Positions 26,381 to 35,710 of a DNA stretch of 64,000 nt are shown piece by piece. The position numbers and the translations under genes are program-made. How positions within the stretch are numbered: position 1 is the stretch's first letter; each line of letters begins with the position of its first letter. This DNA is from CAXXOK01 sp963674895 (GTDB taxonomy: Bacteria; Bacillota; Clostridia; Christensenellales; Aristaeellaceae), in the NCBI GenBank assembly GCA_963674895.2, contig CAXXCY010000003.1:1612001-1676000 (forward strand), written 5' to 3'. The notes under the pieces were generated by a model. It made no database searches. It was not told the DNA's origin and saw only the letters and a program-made list of their open reading frames with translations.

Positions 26381-27079
26381 CTAGTCAAGTTCGATGCGCA
26401 GAATCTCGCGCGGGTTATTGATCCGCGGAATAGGCACGCGGTTGCTCGCGCCAGTTGAAATAATCATCTTTTCCACGACGCCCTTGGTGTATTGGGGGAA
26501 GATTCCCTGTCCCGAGGAAAACACGCCGCGGCCAAAGACCCGCCACTGCCCGCCGTGGGCATGCCCCGCGAGCACGAGATCGATCTCCTGCTCCCGAAGC
26601 TCCGTGAAGTAATCCTCGGGCCGGTGGCACATCAGGATCTTGCATCCGTCCTCCGCCGAAAACGCGGGGAGCATGTCCTTATGCCCGTACTTTCGCGGGC
26701 GGTACCAGCACCCGACGGTCAGGTCCCCCAGCCGTTCATAGGCGTTGAACAGGAATATCGCGCCCGTTTCCCGCACGCGTTTTGCATAGTCCTGGAGATC
26801 CTTCAGCCGCATCTCGTGATTGCCGACCCCCACAAACGTCGGCAGCCGCTTGGATGCCGCTTCCAGGAATTCGATCGTACGGTTAAAGCGCTGCCGGTAT
26901 GCGTCCGCAGCGTCCCCCGGCAGAAGCAGCGCGTCCGCGCCGGCGAGCATCGGCAGGATATTCCGGTATCTGTCGTTGTGCAGGTCGCTGACCACCAAAA
27001 GCTTCACGGGCTTTTGCAGCTTCCCCGTGTGCCAGACATAATCGGTGATGTGTCGCAATGCTGTTCCTCCGTGTTTCAT
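26381..27079 (-). CDS. Metallophosphoesterase (YkuE/calcineurin type)
   Basis: 232 residues with the dinuclear-metal phosphoesterase motifs in order: VVSDLHNDRY, LLPGDAADA (GD), GVGNHEMR (GNHE), CHRPED, and GHAHGGQW. Members act on phosphate esters or diesters at or near the membrane (YkuE is membrane-associated), and the substrate here is unknown. Ends 16 bases before the fumarase alpha start, so the three genes may be cotranscribed although functionally unrelated. Confidence 0.9.
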   Translation of the reverse strand: MKHGGTALRHITDYVWHTGKLQKPVKLLVVSDLHNDRYRNILPMLAGADALLLPGDAADAYRQRFNRTIEFLEAASKRLPTFVGVGNHEMRLKDLQDYAKRVRETGAIFLFNAYERLGDLTVGCWYRPRKYGHKDMLPAFSAEDGCKILMCHRPEDYFTELREQEIDLVLAGHAHGGQWRVFGRGVFSSGQGIFPQYTKGVVEKMIISTGASNRVPIPRINNPREILRIELD

Positions 27080-27127
27080 GGCCTGCCCTCCATGTTATTC
27101 GATATGCACTGCGGATATCTCCTGCTT

Positions 27128-27305
27128 TGCGCAAAACGCCCAATATGCGGTATAATAAACATGGATCGAAGAACAATCGGACCCTGAACTCCTATATACC
27201 GCCGAAGCAAAGGACTGTGTAAGGGTTTTTGACGCCGCGCTGCCAAACTACACATGGATCAGCAATGTTAAAAAAGTGGATTTCTTTCTCTGGAGCAATC
27301 AATGA
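27128..27305 (+). pseudogene. Promoter followed by a decayed gene fragment
   Basis: The 310-base gap between the phosphoesterase and the NYN gene holds a promoter (TTGCGC at 27128-27133, 18-base spacer, TATAAT at 27152-27157), then a stop-ended 8-codon opening (MDRRTIGP), then an open stretch at 27189-27305 that reads like the C-terminus of a real protein: CVRVFDAALPNYTWIS, then NVKKVDFFLWSNQ and stop. No start or Shine-Dalgarno belongs to it. I read it as a promoter and C-terminal end left by a deletion. Family not recognised. Confidence 0.4.
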
Positions 27306-27390
27306 CGCTAGATTTGGTTCTTACAGAAGATTACTTTACCCGTATAGATCGTGATACAATACAAAAAACCGAATAGAAGGAGATGATCGG

Positions 27391-27897
27391 GTGCCCAGGA
27401 TTGCTGTGTTTATAGACGGCTCCAACTTTTTTTACATGCAAACCAAGGATTTGGGACAGCTTTTGGACCCTAAGAAACTGCTGGACTACATTGCCCAGTT
27501 AGGCGACATTACGGACGCATATTATTATATCGGCGAGGACGATCTGCCCGACGCCAAGCAGCAGGGATACCTGGACGCGCTGGCCCATATGGGATATTCC
27601 CTGGTAACCAAGCGCATCAAAACCATTTTCGACCCGCAAACCGGCAGCACCAAGCGCAAGGCCAATCTGGACGTCGAAATCGTGCTGGATATGTTCAACA
27701 CCATCGACAACTACGATATGGCCGTGCTCGTGAGCGGCGACGGCGATTTTGAGCGCGCGCTGCAATTGCTGAAATCACGCGGCAAGCAATTCAAGGTTCT
27801 GGCGACGGATAATTTCGTCGCCTCGGAAATCCGCCGGGTCGCCGGCATGCACTACATCAACCTGTCGGATATCGCCGATCAGATGCGCAAAGACTGA
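27391..27897 (+). CDS. NYN domain protein (LabA/DUF88, PIN-like)
   Basis: 168 residues of the NYN/LabA family, PIN-like metal-dependent ribonuclease fold. Acidic active-site positions visible: AVFIDGSNFFY at the N-terminus, ANLDVEIVLDMF in the middle, and VLVSGDGDFERALQLLKSRGK. Start is GTG 27391 after AGAAGGAGATGATCGG. Function likely RNA processing or degradation, but no target is known. Followed by a hairpin terminator. Confidence 0.88.
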   Translation: MPRIAVFIDGSNFFYMQTKDLGQLLDPKKLLDYIAQLGDITDAYYYIGEDDLPDAKQQGYLDALAHMGYSLVTKRIKTIFDPQTGSTKRKANLDVEIVLDMFNTIDNYDMAVLVSGDGDFERALQLLKSRGKQFKVLATDNFVASEIRRVAGMHYINLSDIADQMRKD

Positions 27898-27903
27898 ACG
27901 GGA

Positions 27904-27932
27904 AAGGCGCCGGAGCAAAACTCCGGCGCCTT
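27904..27932 (+). terminator. Hairpin terminator between NYN gene and dlgD
   Basis: AAGGCGCCGGAG, loop CAAAA, CTCCGGCGCCTT. T-tracts are short on both strands; it may serve both converging genes. Confidence 0.75.
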
Positions 27933-27951
27933 ATTCTCAATGGGTTCTTTA

Positions 27952-28950
27952 CTACATGGCTTTAACCTTTTCCCAGATCCCCCGGTCCACGGGGACGCCG
28001 TTTACCATGCTGTCGCGGCGTACGGCCATCATATGCTGGCCGGGGTAGGTCGGCGGCTTGCCTTCCTCCATGGGCTCCGACGACTGCATATCAGTAAGGG
28101 TCTCCTTCATCTGCCGGGCAAAGGCAGAGCCGTTTGGCAGCTTTTGAAGATCGATGGCGATGAACGCCTGGCTGACCCCCGTTTCGCGGGGGAACGCGCC
28201 GATCTCTCGGGTGGTCAGGCCGCCGCTGAGGGCCGCCGCCATCAGGTCCAGCACGAGCGCCAGCCCCGAGCCTTTCCAGAAGCCGAAGGGGAGCGCCTGC
28301 TGCGTTTCCAGTATCTCGGCTGCGTTGCGCGTAAGTTTTTGCCGCTTGTCAAAACCGCCGTCCAGGGGCAGCTCGCGGCCCTCCCGCGCATAGGTTTCGA
28401 GCTTGCCGTACGCAAACATCGACATCGCGATGTCCAAAAGCACGGGCTCCTCCCCGTTGGGTACGGCGATTACAATCGGGTTGTTGCCCAGCTTTGCCTT
28501 CCGGCCGCCCCACGGCGGCATATTGGGTATCGTATTCGTCCAGAGAATCCCGATACAGCCTGCCTCCGCGGCCATCAGCCCGTAATTGCCCGCGCGCATC
28601 CAATGGTTGGTGTTGCGTAAGCCCACAGCGCCGATTACGTTCTCATTTGCCAGTTCAATGGCGCGCGCCATCGCCGCGCGGGCGTTCAGGTTGCCGATGC
28701 CCCGGTTGCCGTCCCACTGTTCCAGCGCCCCGAACCTTCCGGCAAGCGCCGCTTCGGCGTTCACGTCCACGTCGCCTTTTTCAATGCCGAGGATCAGCGC
28801 GGGAAAGCGGTTCAGCCCATGGGACGCAATGCCGTCGCGGCTCGCGTCCGCAAACAGCCCGGCCGATATGTCCGCGCGCACGGCGTCCACCCCGTGTTTT
28901 TGCAAAACGCGGGAAAGCTCCCGCCGCAGTTCATCGTACGCTACCTTCAT
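27952..28950 (-). CDS. dlgD: 2,3-diketo-L-gulonate reductase-like (malate/L-lactate dehydrogenase family 2)
   Basis: 332 residues of the Ldh2/YlbC family of NAD(P)H-dependent 2-oxoacid reductases. It resembles E. coli DlgD/YiaK along its length: SHGLNRFPALI, EQWDGNRGIGNLNA, GLRNTNHWMRAGNYG, NMPPWGGRK, MSMFAYGKLE, PFGFWKGSGLALVLD. DlgD reduces 2,3-diketo-L-gulonate to 3-keto-L-gulonate in L-ascorbate and related sugar-acid use. None of the other genes of that pathway is nearby, so the substrate is uncertain. ATG 28950 has GGAGGAATTTGC upstream. Confidence 0.85.
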   Translation of the reverse strand: MKVAYDELRRELSRVLQKHGVDAVRADISAGLFADASRDGIASHGLNRFPALILGIEKGDVDVNAEAALAGRFGALEQWDGNRGIGNLNARAAMARAIELANENVIGAVGLRNTNHWMRAGNYGLMAAEAGCIGILWTNTIPNMPPWGGRKAKLGNNPIVIAVPNGEEPVLLDIAMSMFAYGKLETYAREGRELPLDGGFDKRQKLTRNAAEILETQQALPFGFWKGSGLALVLDLMAAALSGGLTTREIGAFPRETGVSQAFIAIDLQKLPNGSAFARQMKETLTDMQSSEPMEEGKPPTYPGQHMMAVRRDSMVNGVPVDRGIWEKVKAM

Positions 28951-29038
28951 GCAAATTCCTCCGATGCTTGTCTCTGTTCCCAGTGTATCATATTTTATAA
29001 GCTCCTAAACCAAATTCCCGCAGGCAACGGAATTTTTA

Positions 29039-29067
29039 TTGCACAACCGGACGGGATTTTGTAAAAT
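29039..29067 (+). promoter_or_regulatory. Sigma-A promoter of the Gfo/Idh/MocA gene
   Basis: TTGCAC (29039-29044), 17-base spacer, TAAAAT (29062-29067), about 60 bases before the ATG. Confidence 0.75.
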
Positions 29068-29130
29068 AAGTACAGATACCGGCATGCCGGCGGCAACGCA
29101 TAGAATATCATGATAAAGGATGTGTAGAGA

Positions 29131-30120
29131 ATGATCAACGTTGCGATTTTGGGCGCGGGAGGCATTGCAGGGAAAATGGCCAGAACGCTGGCCGGGATGA
29201 TCGACCGGGGCGGCGACGCCGTTGCGATGCATTCCGTGGCGTCCCGCGACGGTGAACGCGCGATGCGCTTTGCCAGGGAACACGGGTTTGAAAAGGCGTA
29301 CGGCTCGTACGAGGAAATGCTCAGGGACCCGGACGTAGATCTGGTCTACGTCGCCACGCCGCATTCGCACCACTATGAGCACATGAAGCTGTGCCTGCAG
29401 CACGGCAAGCACGTGCTGTGCGAAAAAGCCTTCACCGTCAACGCCCGCCAGGCGGAGGAAGTGATCGCGCTTGCGCGCGACAAGGGTCTGTACGTGGCCG
29501 AGGCCATCTGGACGCGCTACCTGCCTTCCCGCCGCATGATCGACGAGCTGATCGCGGACGGCGCCATCGGCACGCCCCGTATCGTAACCGCCAACCTTTC
29601 CCTGGTGCTGGGCCATGTGGAGCGCATGCGCAGGCCGGAGCTGGCGGGCGGCGCGCTGCTGGACCTGGGCGTGTATGCGCTGAACTTCGCTTCCATGGTG
29701 CTGGGCCGCGATATCACCGCGATCCAGTCTACCGCGCAGATGCAGGACACGGGCGTCGACATGCAGGAAAGCATCACCCTCACCTACGCGGGCGGCGAGA
29801 TGGCCGTTTTGTGCGCCGCCATGAACTGCCGGGGCGACAGCCGCGGCGTGGTGTACGGCACCAACGGCACCCTGACCGCGGACGATATCAACAACCCGAT
29901 GGTCATCACCGTGGCCCCGCTGGACAAGTCCAAGCAGGCGCAAACCTATAACGTGCCCGCGCAGATTACAGGCTTTGAATACCAGGTGCAGGCCGCCGTG
30001 GACGCCATCGAAGCGGGACAGGTGGAGTGCGAGGCCATGCCGCACGCCGAAACCATCCGCATCATGAAGCTGATGGACGATATCCGCGCGCAGTGGGGCA
30101 TGAAATACCCCGGCGAGTAA
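29131..30120 (+). CDS. Gfo/Idh/MocA family oxidoreductase
   Basis: 329-residue NAD(P)-dependent dehydrogenase. N-terminal Rossmann fold with GAGGIAGKMA, the VYVATPHSHHYEHM segment and CEKAFTVN in place of the usual EKP motif, then the C-terminal alpha/beta domain with a GGALLDLGVYALNF stretch that matches the dehydrogenases acting on sugars or trans-dihydrodiols. Monocistronic with its own promoter. Substrate unknown. Confidence 0.9.
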   Translation: MINVAILGAGGIAGKMARTLAGMIDRGGDAVAMHSVASRDGERAMRFAREHGFEKAYGSYEEMLRDPDVDLVYVATPHSHHYEHMKLCLQHGKHVLCEKAFTVNARQAEEVIALARDKGLYVAEAIWTRYLPSRRMIDELIADGAIGTPRIVTANLSLVLGHVERMRRPELAGGALLDLGVYALNFASMVLGRDITAIQSTAQMQDTGVDMQESITLTYAGGEMAVLCAAMNCRGDSRGVVYGTNGTLTADDINNPMVITVAPLDKSKQAQTYNVPAQITGFEYQVQAAVDAIEAGQVECEAMPHAETIRIMKLMDDIRAQWGMKYPGE

Positions 30121-30171
30121 ACCGGCCCGCCATACCGATCCAAGCTGAAGGTATTTCTACGTTTTCGCCGG

Positions 30172-31554
30172 TTACCCTACGATCTCTTTCTCCTGACCGC
30201 CGTCAGTGAACCGGCTGTTCTTCCAAAGCGCATCCGCTACAGGCTGCCACTTCTTCGCAGCCTGTTTGCATTTGGCACAGAGCGCGTACGCATTTTCCGG
30301 ATGCTGCAGGTCCGTGGACGCCGCTCCGGTCTGATCGACGATTTCCGCCAGTTTCCCCGCGTTGTCAAGCAGCGGGCACGGCATGAGCATATTGTCGTTG
30401 AACGGCTGGTTTTGACGGTAAGCCATGAACAGCGGGCGTCTGCACGCATCCAGGATCGTGTGCGTGCGGATATTGGAATCCGCGTAATGGATGAAAGCGC
30501 AGGGTTCGATATCCCCGTTCGCGTTAATGTGAAGGTAGCTGCGGCCTCCCGCGATGCATCCGCCGGCATACTCGCCGTCGTTCCAGAAATCCAGCGTAAA
30601 GATCGGCTTTTCGCTTCGCCACGCCCTGATCTTCTGGTACATCATCCTCCGCTGCCCGGCGGACGCGATCAAGCCGGTATCCGCGCCCTCGCCGATCGGG
30701 ATATAGGTAAAGAACCACGCGAATTTCGCGCCCAGCGCGATCATCTCGTCGATGTACGCGTCGCTGCCGATGACCTCCGCGTTGGCCGCCGTATAGCACA
30801 GGGAAATGCCGAAGGGCAGCTTTTTCCGTTTGAGCAGCTTCATGGCTTCGATTACCTTTCGATAGGTCCCCTTCCCCCGCCGGCTGTCCGTCGCTTCTTC
30901 AAACCCTTCGATGCTGATGGCCGGCACAAAGTTCTGCACGCGCAGCATTTCGTCGGCGAACGCTTCGTCGATCAGCGTTCCGTTCGTGAACGCAAGAAAC
31001 ACGCATTCCGGATGCCGGTCGCACAAGCGGATAATGTCTTCCTTCCGGATCATCGGCTCGCCGCCCGAATAGAGATAGAAATACGTGCCCAGCGTTTTCC
31101 CCTGCCAGATAACGCCGTCGAGTTCTTCCAGCGTAAGGTTGAGCCTGTTTCCGTAATCGGCGGCCCAGCAGCCCGTGCAATGCAGGTTGCATGCCGACGT
31201 CGGGTCCATGAGAATGGCCCAGGGGATGTTGCATTGATACTTTGCCCTGGTCTGTTCCTGGCGGTTTGCTCCGATGATGTTTTCATGGATGACGAAGTTT
31301 TCAAACAGCCGTCTGCGCACGCCGCCGTCGATATCGGTCCACAGGCTTTTCACCAGTTTATACCAGTTGTTCTCTCTGTCGCCGACGGCCTGCCGCACGC
31401 TTTGCAGCTGTGGGGCCAGCCGTCCTTTCTTGTCATAGAGCTCCAGCCAGTTGAGGATTTTGGGGATATTCACGTCGGGGCTCCGGTCCATGTACTTCAA
31501 GGCCTGTTTCACCCCGAACGCCTTGGTCGCTTCCGTCATCGTACGCCTTTTCAT
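30172..31554 (-). CDS. Radical SAM protein with C-terminal cysteine-rich region
   Basis: 460 residues. A roughly 110-residue helical N-terminus precedes a radical SAM core with the cluster motif CNLHCTGC (Cys 122, 126, 129), the SAM-binding LYSGGEPMIRKED and later strands. The C-terminal third has more cysteines (GGCIAGG, EPCAFIHYA, MPCPLLD, CAKCKQA) that could hold an auxiliary iron-sulfur cluster as in SPASM proteins. No precursor peptide, transporter or partner gene is adjacent, so the modified substrate is unknown. ATG 31554 follows AAAGGAGCAACCC. Confidence 0.88.
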   Translation of the reverse strand: MKRRTMTEATKAFGVKQALKYMDRSPDVNIPKILNWLELYDKKGRLAPQLQSVRQAVGDRENNWYKLVKSLWTDIDGGVRRRLFENFVIHENIIGANRQEQTRAKYQCNIPWAILMDPTSACNLHCTGCWAADYGNRLNLTLEELDGVIWQGKTLGTYFYLYSGGEPMIRKEDIIRLCDRHPECVFLAFTNGTLIDEAFADEMLRVQNFVPAISIEGFEEATDSRRGKGTYRKVIEAMKLLKRKKLPFGISLCYTAANAEVIGSDAYIDEMIALGAKFAWFFTYIPIGEGADTGLIASAGQRRMMYQKIRAWRSEKPIFTLDFWNDGEYAGGCIAGGRSYLHINANGDIEPCAFIHYADSNIRTHTILDACRRPLFMAYRQNQPFNDNMLMPCPLLDNAGKLAEIVDQTGAASTDLQHPENAYALCAKCKQAAKKWQPVADALWKNSRFTDGGQEKEIVG

Positions 31555-31636
31555 GGGTTGCTCCTTTCTTCACAAGCATCGTGCGATTGCGTTGCCGGGT
31601 AGCTATGCCAATTCTTGGTATAAACGACGAGGGTTG

Positions 31637-34252
31637 TTATGTTTTTTTTTTTTGCGTGCGTCTTTTCAGGAGTTTGGTCAGCTCGGTCAGGGGGATAATC
31701 AGAAACGCGATTCCCAGCGCGCTCAGGAAATTGACGGCCGATAGCGGTTCCAGCCTGAATATTTCATGGAAGCCGGGTATATAGACCACCGATAACGTCA
31801 ACAGGAAACTCGCAAGCATCGCGTCGATCAGGGACTGGTTATGGCCCTTGATTTTGAACAACGACTGCGTTCGGGATCGCAGGTTCAGCGAATGGAAAAT
31901 CTCGCTCATCGACAGCGTAAAGAACGCCATCGTCATGCCGGTAAGCTCTCCCTGCGCATGTCCGATGAGGAAGCTCCACAGCGTCAGCAATCCGATGATT
32001 ACGCCTTGTGCAACGACCTCCGTGCCCAGATGATCGGAAAATATGCTGTCCGCCGGATTCCGGGGCGGTTTTCCCATGCCATCGGCTTCCGCTTCTTCCC
32101 GGCCAAGCGCAATCGCCGGGAACGTATCCGTGATCAGGTTAATCCACAGGATATGAATCGGGGCGAATATCGTATAACCCAGAATGGTTGCCGTAAGGAT
32201 CGCGAGTATTTCCGCAAGGTTGGACGACAGCAGATACTGGATGGCCTTGCGGATGTTTTCGTAAATCCTGCGCCCCTCCTGCACGGCAAAAATAATCGAA
32301 GCGAAATTATCGTCAGCCAACACCATGTCCGCCACGTTTTTTGTCACGTCGGTGCCGGTAATCCCCATCCCCACGCCGATGTCCGCCACCTTCATCGCCG
32401 GCGCGTCGTTCACGCCGTCCCCCGTCATGGCCGTAATCTTCCCGCGGCGCTTCCATGCGCTGACGATGCGGACCTTATGCTCGGGCTGCACTCGTGCGTA
32501 TACGGAGATACGGCTGATGTTCTCGTCCAGCTCCCGGTCGCTCATGCGCGCAATCTGCGAACCGGTGAGCGCCTGGTCGTCATTGTCCAGTATTTTAAGC
32601 CGCCTGGCGATCGCGACGGCTGTATCCCGATGGTCGCCGGTAATCATTACGGGTTTGATTCCCGCTTTTGTGCAATTTGCCATGGCATCGAATACTTCCG
32701 GCCGGATCGGGTCCGTCATCCCGGCCAGTCCGATGAAAATCATATCCGTTTCCACGCTCTCCGGGGAAACGTTTTGCGGAAGCTCGTAGTATTCCTGATA
32801 GGCCGCAGCCAACACGCGCAGCGCATTATCCGCCATTTCGTGATTTTTTTCCACGATTTGCTCAAGACGCTCCTGCGACAAATCTACGATTTTCCCGTTT
32901 TCCAGCATACGGCTGCACTGCAACAGCACCTTGTCCACCGCACCCTTGGTGTACTGGGTCACCGTTCCCGATGGAGTATGGTAGAAAACGGACATCATTT
33001 TCCGGCCGGAATCAAAGGGCGCTTCATCTGCCTTCTCGTATACCGCGTAGTCAAAATCACGTAAGATTTTACCGGCGTACTCCACCAGCGCGATTTCCGT
33101 AGGATCTCCCGCATAACCTTCCTTTGTTTTCAAAACGGTCGTGCATAAGGCCATCGCTTTGGCCAGAATGTCCTCCTGCCCCAGCGTTTCCGCGACCGTC
33201 ATTTTATTCTCGGTCAGCGTTCCCGTTTTGTCCGTACAGATAACCTGCGTGCAGCCCAGGGTTTCGACGGCTGTCATCCGCCTGATGATGGCGTTGCGCG
33301 CAGACATGCGGGTTACGCCGATGGAAAGCACCAGCGTAACAACGACGACAAGCCCTTCCGGGATAGCCGCCACGGCAAGGCTGATGGCCGTCAGCAGGGA
33401 ATCAAACACCAGTTTCCCCGTAATGCTGCCGCTGCGGAATACGGACAGAATAAAGATCGCGGCGCAGATGAGCAAAACCATAATGCTGAGCAACTTGCTG
33501 AAGGCGGCCAGCTTCTTTTGCAGCGGTGTTTTCTCTTCCTTTGTGTTTAAAAGGATACCGGCGATTTTCCCCATTTCCGTGCGCATGCCCGTCGCCGTGA
33601 CAACGCCTTCCCCGTGCCCGTACGTTACGCTGGTTCCCATATAGGCCATGTTGGTCCGGTTTCCCAGGGGCAGTTCCGTGTCGTTCCCGGCTTGCGGAAC
33701 CTCCGTGTTTTTGTCCACCGGATGGGATTCGCCGGTCAGCGCGGCTTCTTCCACCCGTAAGCTTGCGCTTGCAGTCAGGCGCATATCCGCGGGAACAGCG
33801 TCTCCCGTTTCCAGGATCACGATATCCCCCGGCACAATTTCTTCGGATTTGATCTGCATAACATCACCGCCGCGCCGCACCCTGGAATAAGGCGCACCCA
33901 TTCTTTTCAAGGCCTCCAGCGCTTTTTCCGCCTTCTGTTCCTGCATGATTCCCAGAACCGTATTCACCGCGACGACCACCAGGATGATCGCCATATCGAT
34001 CCATTCCTGAAAGGCGCCGGAAAGCGCAGCCGCGCCGGCCAGTACCAGAATCATAGGGTCTTTCAATTGTTCGAGCGCTTTTTGCTTAAGCGACGGCTTT
34101 TGATTCTGCGCCAGCGCGTTGGCCCCGTACGTTTGCATGCGCGCGGCAACTTCTTCCGGCCGCAGGCCGGAAGTCCGTGTGCCGAGCTCGGACAGTACCT
34201 CCGGTACGCCCTGTTGGTCATGGTTCATCAATCGTTCCCGTCCTTTCATCAT
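31637..34252 (-). CDS. P-type cation ATPase, probably a Mn2+ (or Ca2+) exporter
   Basis: About 870 residues, P2-type. All signature parts are present: N-terminal actuator with TGES, TM4 with AIPEGL, phosphorylation site CTDKTGTLTENK, nucleotide domain, and TGDGVNDAPAMK hinge, followed by six C-terminal spans. The usual PEGL motif fits Ca2+ or Mn2+ transport. The leader carries a yybP-ykoY riboswitch, whose ligand is Mn2+, and in lactococci such a riboswitch controls the P-type ATPase YoaB, so Mn2+ efflux is the best guess. ATG 34252 has GGAGGGG 7 bases upstream; ATG 34228 is an alternative. The 3' coding end contains a run of 12 A on the coding strand (31642-31653). Confidence 0.92.
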   Translation of the reverse strand: MMKGRERLMNHDQQGVPEVLSELGTRTSGLRPEEVAARMQTYGANALAQNQKPSLKQKALEQLKDPMILVLAGAAALSGAFQEWIDMAIILVVVAVNTVLGIMQEQKAEKALEALKRMGAPYSRVRRGGDVMQIKSEEIVPGDIVILETGDAVPADMRLTASASLRVEEAALTGESHPVDKNTEVPQAGNDTELPLGNRTNMAYMGTSVTYGHGEGVVTATGMRTEMGKIAGILLNTKEEKTPLQKKLAAFSKLLSIMVLLICAAIFILSVFRSGSITGKLVFDSLLTAISLAVAAIPEGLVVVVTLVLSIGVTRMSARNAIIRRMTAVETLGCTQVICTDKTGTLTENKMTVAETLGQEDILAKAMALCTTVLKTKEGYAGDPTEIALVEYAGKILRDFDYAVYEKADEAPFDSGRKMMSVFYHTPSGTVTQYTKGAVDKVLLQCSRMLENGKIVDLSQERLEQIVEKNHEMADNALRVLAAAYQEYYELPQNVSPESVETDMIFIGLAGMTDPIRPEVFDAMANCTKAGIKPVMITGDHRDTAVAIARRLKILDNDDQALTGSQIARMSDRELDENISRISVYARVQPEHKVRIVSAWKRRGKITAMTGDGVNDAPAMKVADIGVGMGITGTDVTKNVADMVLADDNFASIIFAVQEGRRIYENIRKAIQYLLSSNLAEILAILTATILGYTIFAPIHILWINLITDTFPAIALGREEAEADGMGKPPRNPADSIFSDHLGTEVVAQGVIIGLLTLWSFLIGHAQGELTGMTMAFFTLSMSEIFHSLNLRSRTQSLFKIKGHNQSLIDAMLASFLLTLSVVYIPGFHEIFRLEPLSAVNFLSALGIAFLIIPLTELTKLLKRRTQKKKT

Positions 34253-34380
34253 CCGTGAACCCCTCCGCTGGTCAACAACAGCTCCCCTTCCGGCCGTGTG
34301 AAGCCCCTGGCGGGAGATATGTGTGATGCGGTTCGTTACGTACGGGCCATGCGATTTGCTGAAGCTCTGTTTAACCGGTA

Positions 34381-34515
34381 AACAAAAATGCAAGACCCGA
34401 CTCATACAGAGCCAAAAGTCTTGCATTGACGTCTCGAGATATCGTACCCGGGCCGTGAAGGCCGTGCTGACGGATACGACCAGCGGCGGTGGCCGCCTGC
34501 TACTCCCCTTTGGTT
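34381..34515 (-). ncRNA. yybP-ykoY (Mn2+-sensing) riboswitch with intrinsic terminator
   Basis: Minus strand: AACCAAAGGGGAGUAG (34500-34515) opens the aptamer, followed by paired stems and the conserved CGAGACGUCAAUGCAAGAC (34418-34436). The 3' aptamer strand AUGCAAGAC/GUCUUGCAU is shared with a terminator (arms 34388-34396 and 34418-34426, U-rich tail to 34381), so metal binding would block termination and switch the ATPase gene on. The loops GGGGAGUAG and GUCAAUGC are the diagnostic parts of this RNA class. Confidence 0.9.
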
Positions 34516-34521
34516 AAGATA

Positions 34522-34550
34522 ATTCTACCATAGGATTTGACCAAATGCAA
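34522..34550 (-). promoter_or_regulatory. Sigma-A promoter of the riboswitch-ATPase transcript
   Basis: Minus strand TTGCAT (34545-34550), 17-base spacer, TAGAAT (34522-34527), just upstream of the aptamer. Confidence 0.8.
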
Positions 34551-34573
34551 TCCCGAAGTTTCGGGAGCACGGT

Positions 34574-35629
34574 TTACTTCCCGCCGCTTTCGGAAAACCG
34601 GACGTCGATGCCGCCGGAAACAGTATCGACCGAGAGCGATTTATCCTTGTTTTCCTTGCTGCTTTGCAGATTGCTTTTCCCGGAGACCGAATGGGCGTGG
34701 ACGCCGTACTCCGCCTGCGATCCGTTGATGGTCCCGCTGACCGTGCCGGACGTGCTCTTCAGGGTGACCGTACCCGCGGTCAGCTCCTGAAAGCTGATGC
34801 CGCCGGAGACCGACTTTGCCGAAAAGCTTACGCAGTCCGCGCCGGTCACCTGCAGGGTTCCGCTGACGGAATGAAGCGTGAACTCCGCCCCGCTGTCCGC
34901 CTGCTTCACGTCCACAGCCCCGCTCGTCGTATCCACGTCGATGCTCCCGGCGGCGCTGAGCTGCTCACCGTCAATCCTGCCGGAAGTCGTTTTCATGGTG
35001 ATGCCGCCAAGCGCGGTAACCTTGCGCAGGTCCGTCTTCCCGGAAACGGATTGCACGACGATATCCGCCGCGGCGTGAACGGCGTCTGCGTGTACGCTGC
35101 CGGAAGTGCTGCGCAGCTGCACGCTTTTCTTGGTATCGATATCCGAAACGTCGATCTTTCCGGAAACCGTCCGCAGGCTGAGGTCCTCCAGCGCCAGCGC
35201 GCTGAACACGGAGATGGACCCGGACGCAGAACGGACGTCGAGTTCGCCCGCGAATTGATCCGGAAGCTCGATTTCCAGCACATAGTCGTCGCCGTTGAGC
35301 GGGGACAGCAAAAGACTTTCCAGCCAATTGGCGGCGAAGCGGTAGTCGATGGAAAGCGTCCCATCCGCGAGCTCCGATTGCAGTTCGGCGTAGTCGTCCG
35401 CCTGCCACGTCATGTGGATCTGGTCCCCGGTCACGGGCCGGATAACAACGCTCGGCGAATCGGTATTGATCTCAATCCGTTCGATCCCGGACAGCGCGTA
35501 CGATTGATTTTCCATGGAATACCCCTCCTTGTTTTGTCCAAACCCGGCGTGCCCCACGCCAAAGACGGCGAAACCGATCACGATCAGCAGCGCGGCGGCG
35601 GCCAGCAATCGCTTACCGTTGATTTTCAT
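34574..35629 (-). CDS. DUF4097 beta-repeat protein, membrane-anchored
   Basis: 351 residues: N-terminal signal anchor (about residues 7-28), then a repeated beta-strand unit of about 20 residues with the phrase (T/S)(V/T/S)SG, seen about eleven times (SASGSI, TVSGKI, STSGSV, SVSGKT, TTSGRI and so on). This is the DUF4097 right-handed beta repeat. Such genes usually sit with a PadR regulator and a DUF1700 protein; here that pair lies 13 kb away (48.7-47.7 kb). Role unknown, likely at the cell surface. Confidence 0.88.
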   Translation of the reverse strand: MKINGKRLLAAAALLIVIGFAVFGVGHAGFGQNKEGYSMENQSYALSGIERIEINTDSPSVVIRPVTGDQIHMTWQADDYAELQSELADGTLSIDYRFAANWLESLLLSPLNGDDYVLEIELPDQFAGELDVRSASGSISVFSALALEDLSLRTVSGKIDVSDIDTKKSVQLRSTSGSVHADAVHAAADIVVQSVSGKTDLRKVTALGGITMKTTSGRIDGEQLSAAGSIDVDTTSGAVDVKQADSGAEFTLHSVSGTLQVTGADCVSFSAKSVSGGISFQELTAGTVTLKSTSGTVSGTINGSQAEYGVHAHSVSGKSNLQSSKENKDKSLSVDTVSGGIDVRFSESGGK

Positions 35630-35710
35630 TGCGCTTTACCCCTCTTCCGCAGCGGGATACGGCGCGTAATAACGCTTGCGCCGCAGCCATACGACCCCCT
35701 GACGTGTGTT

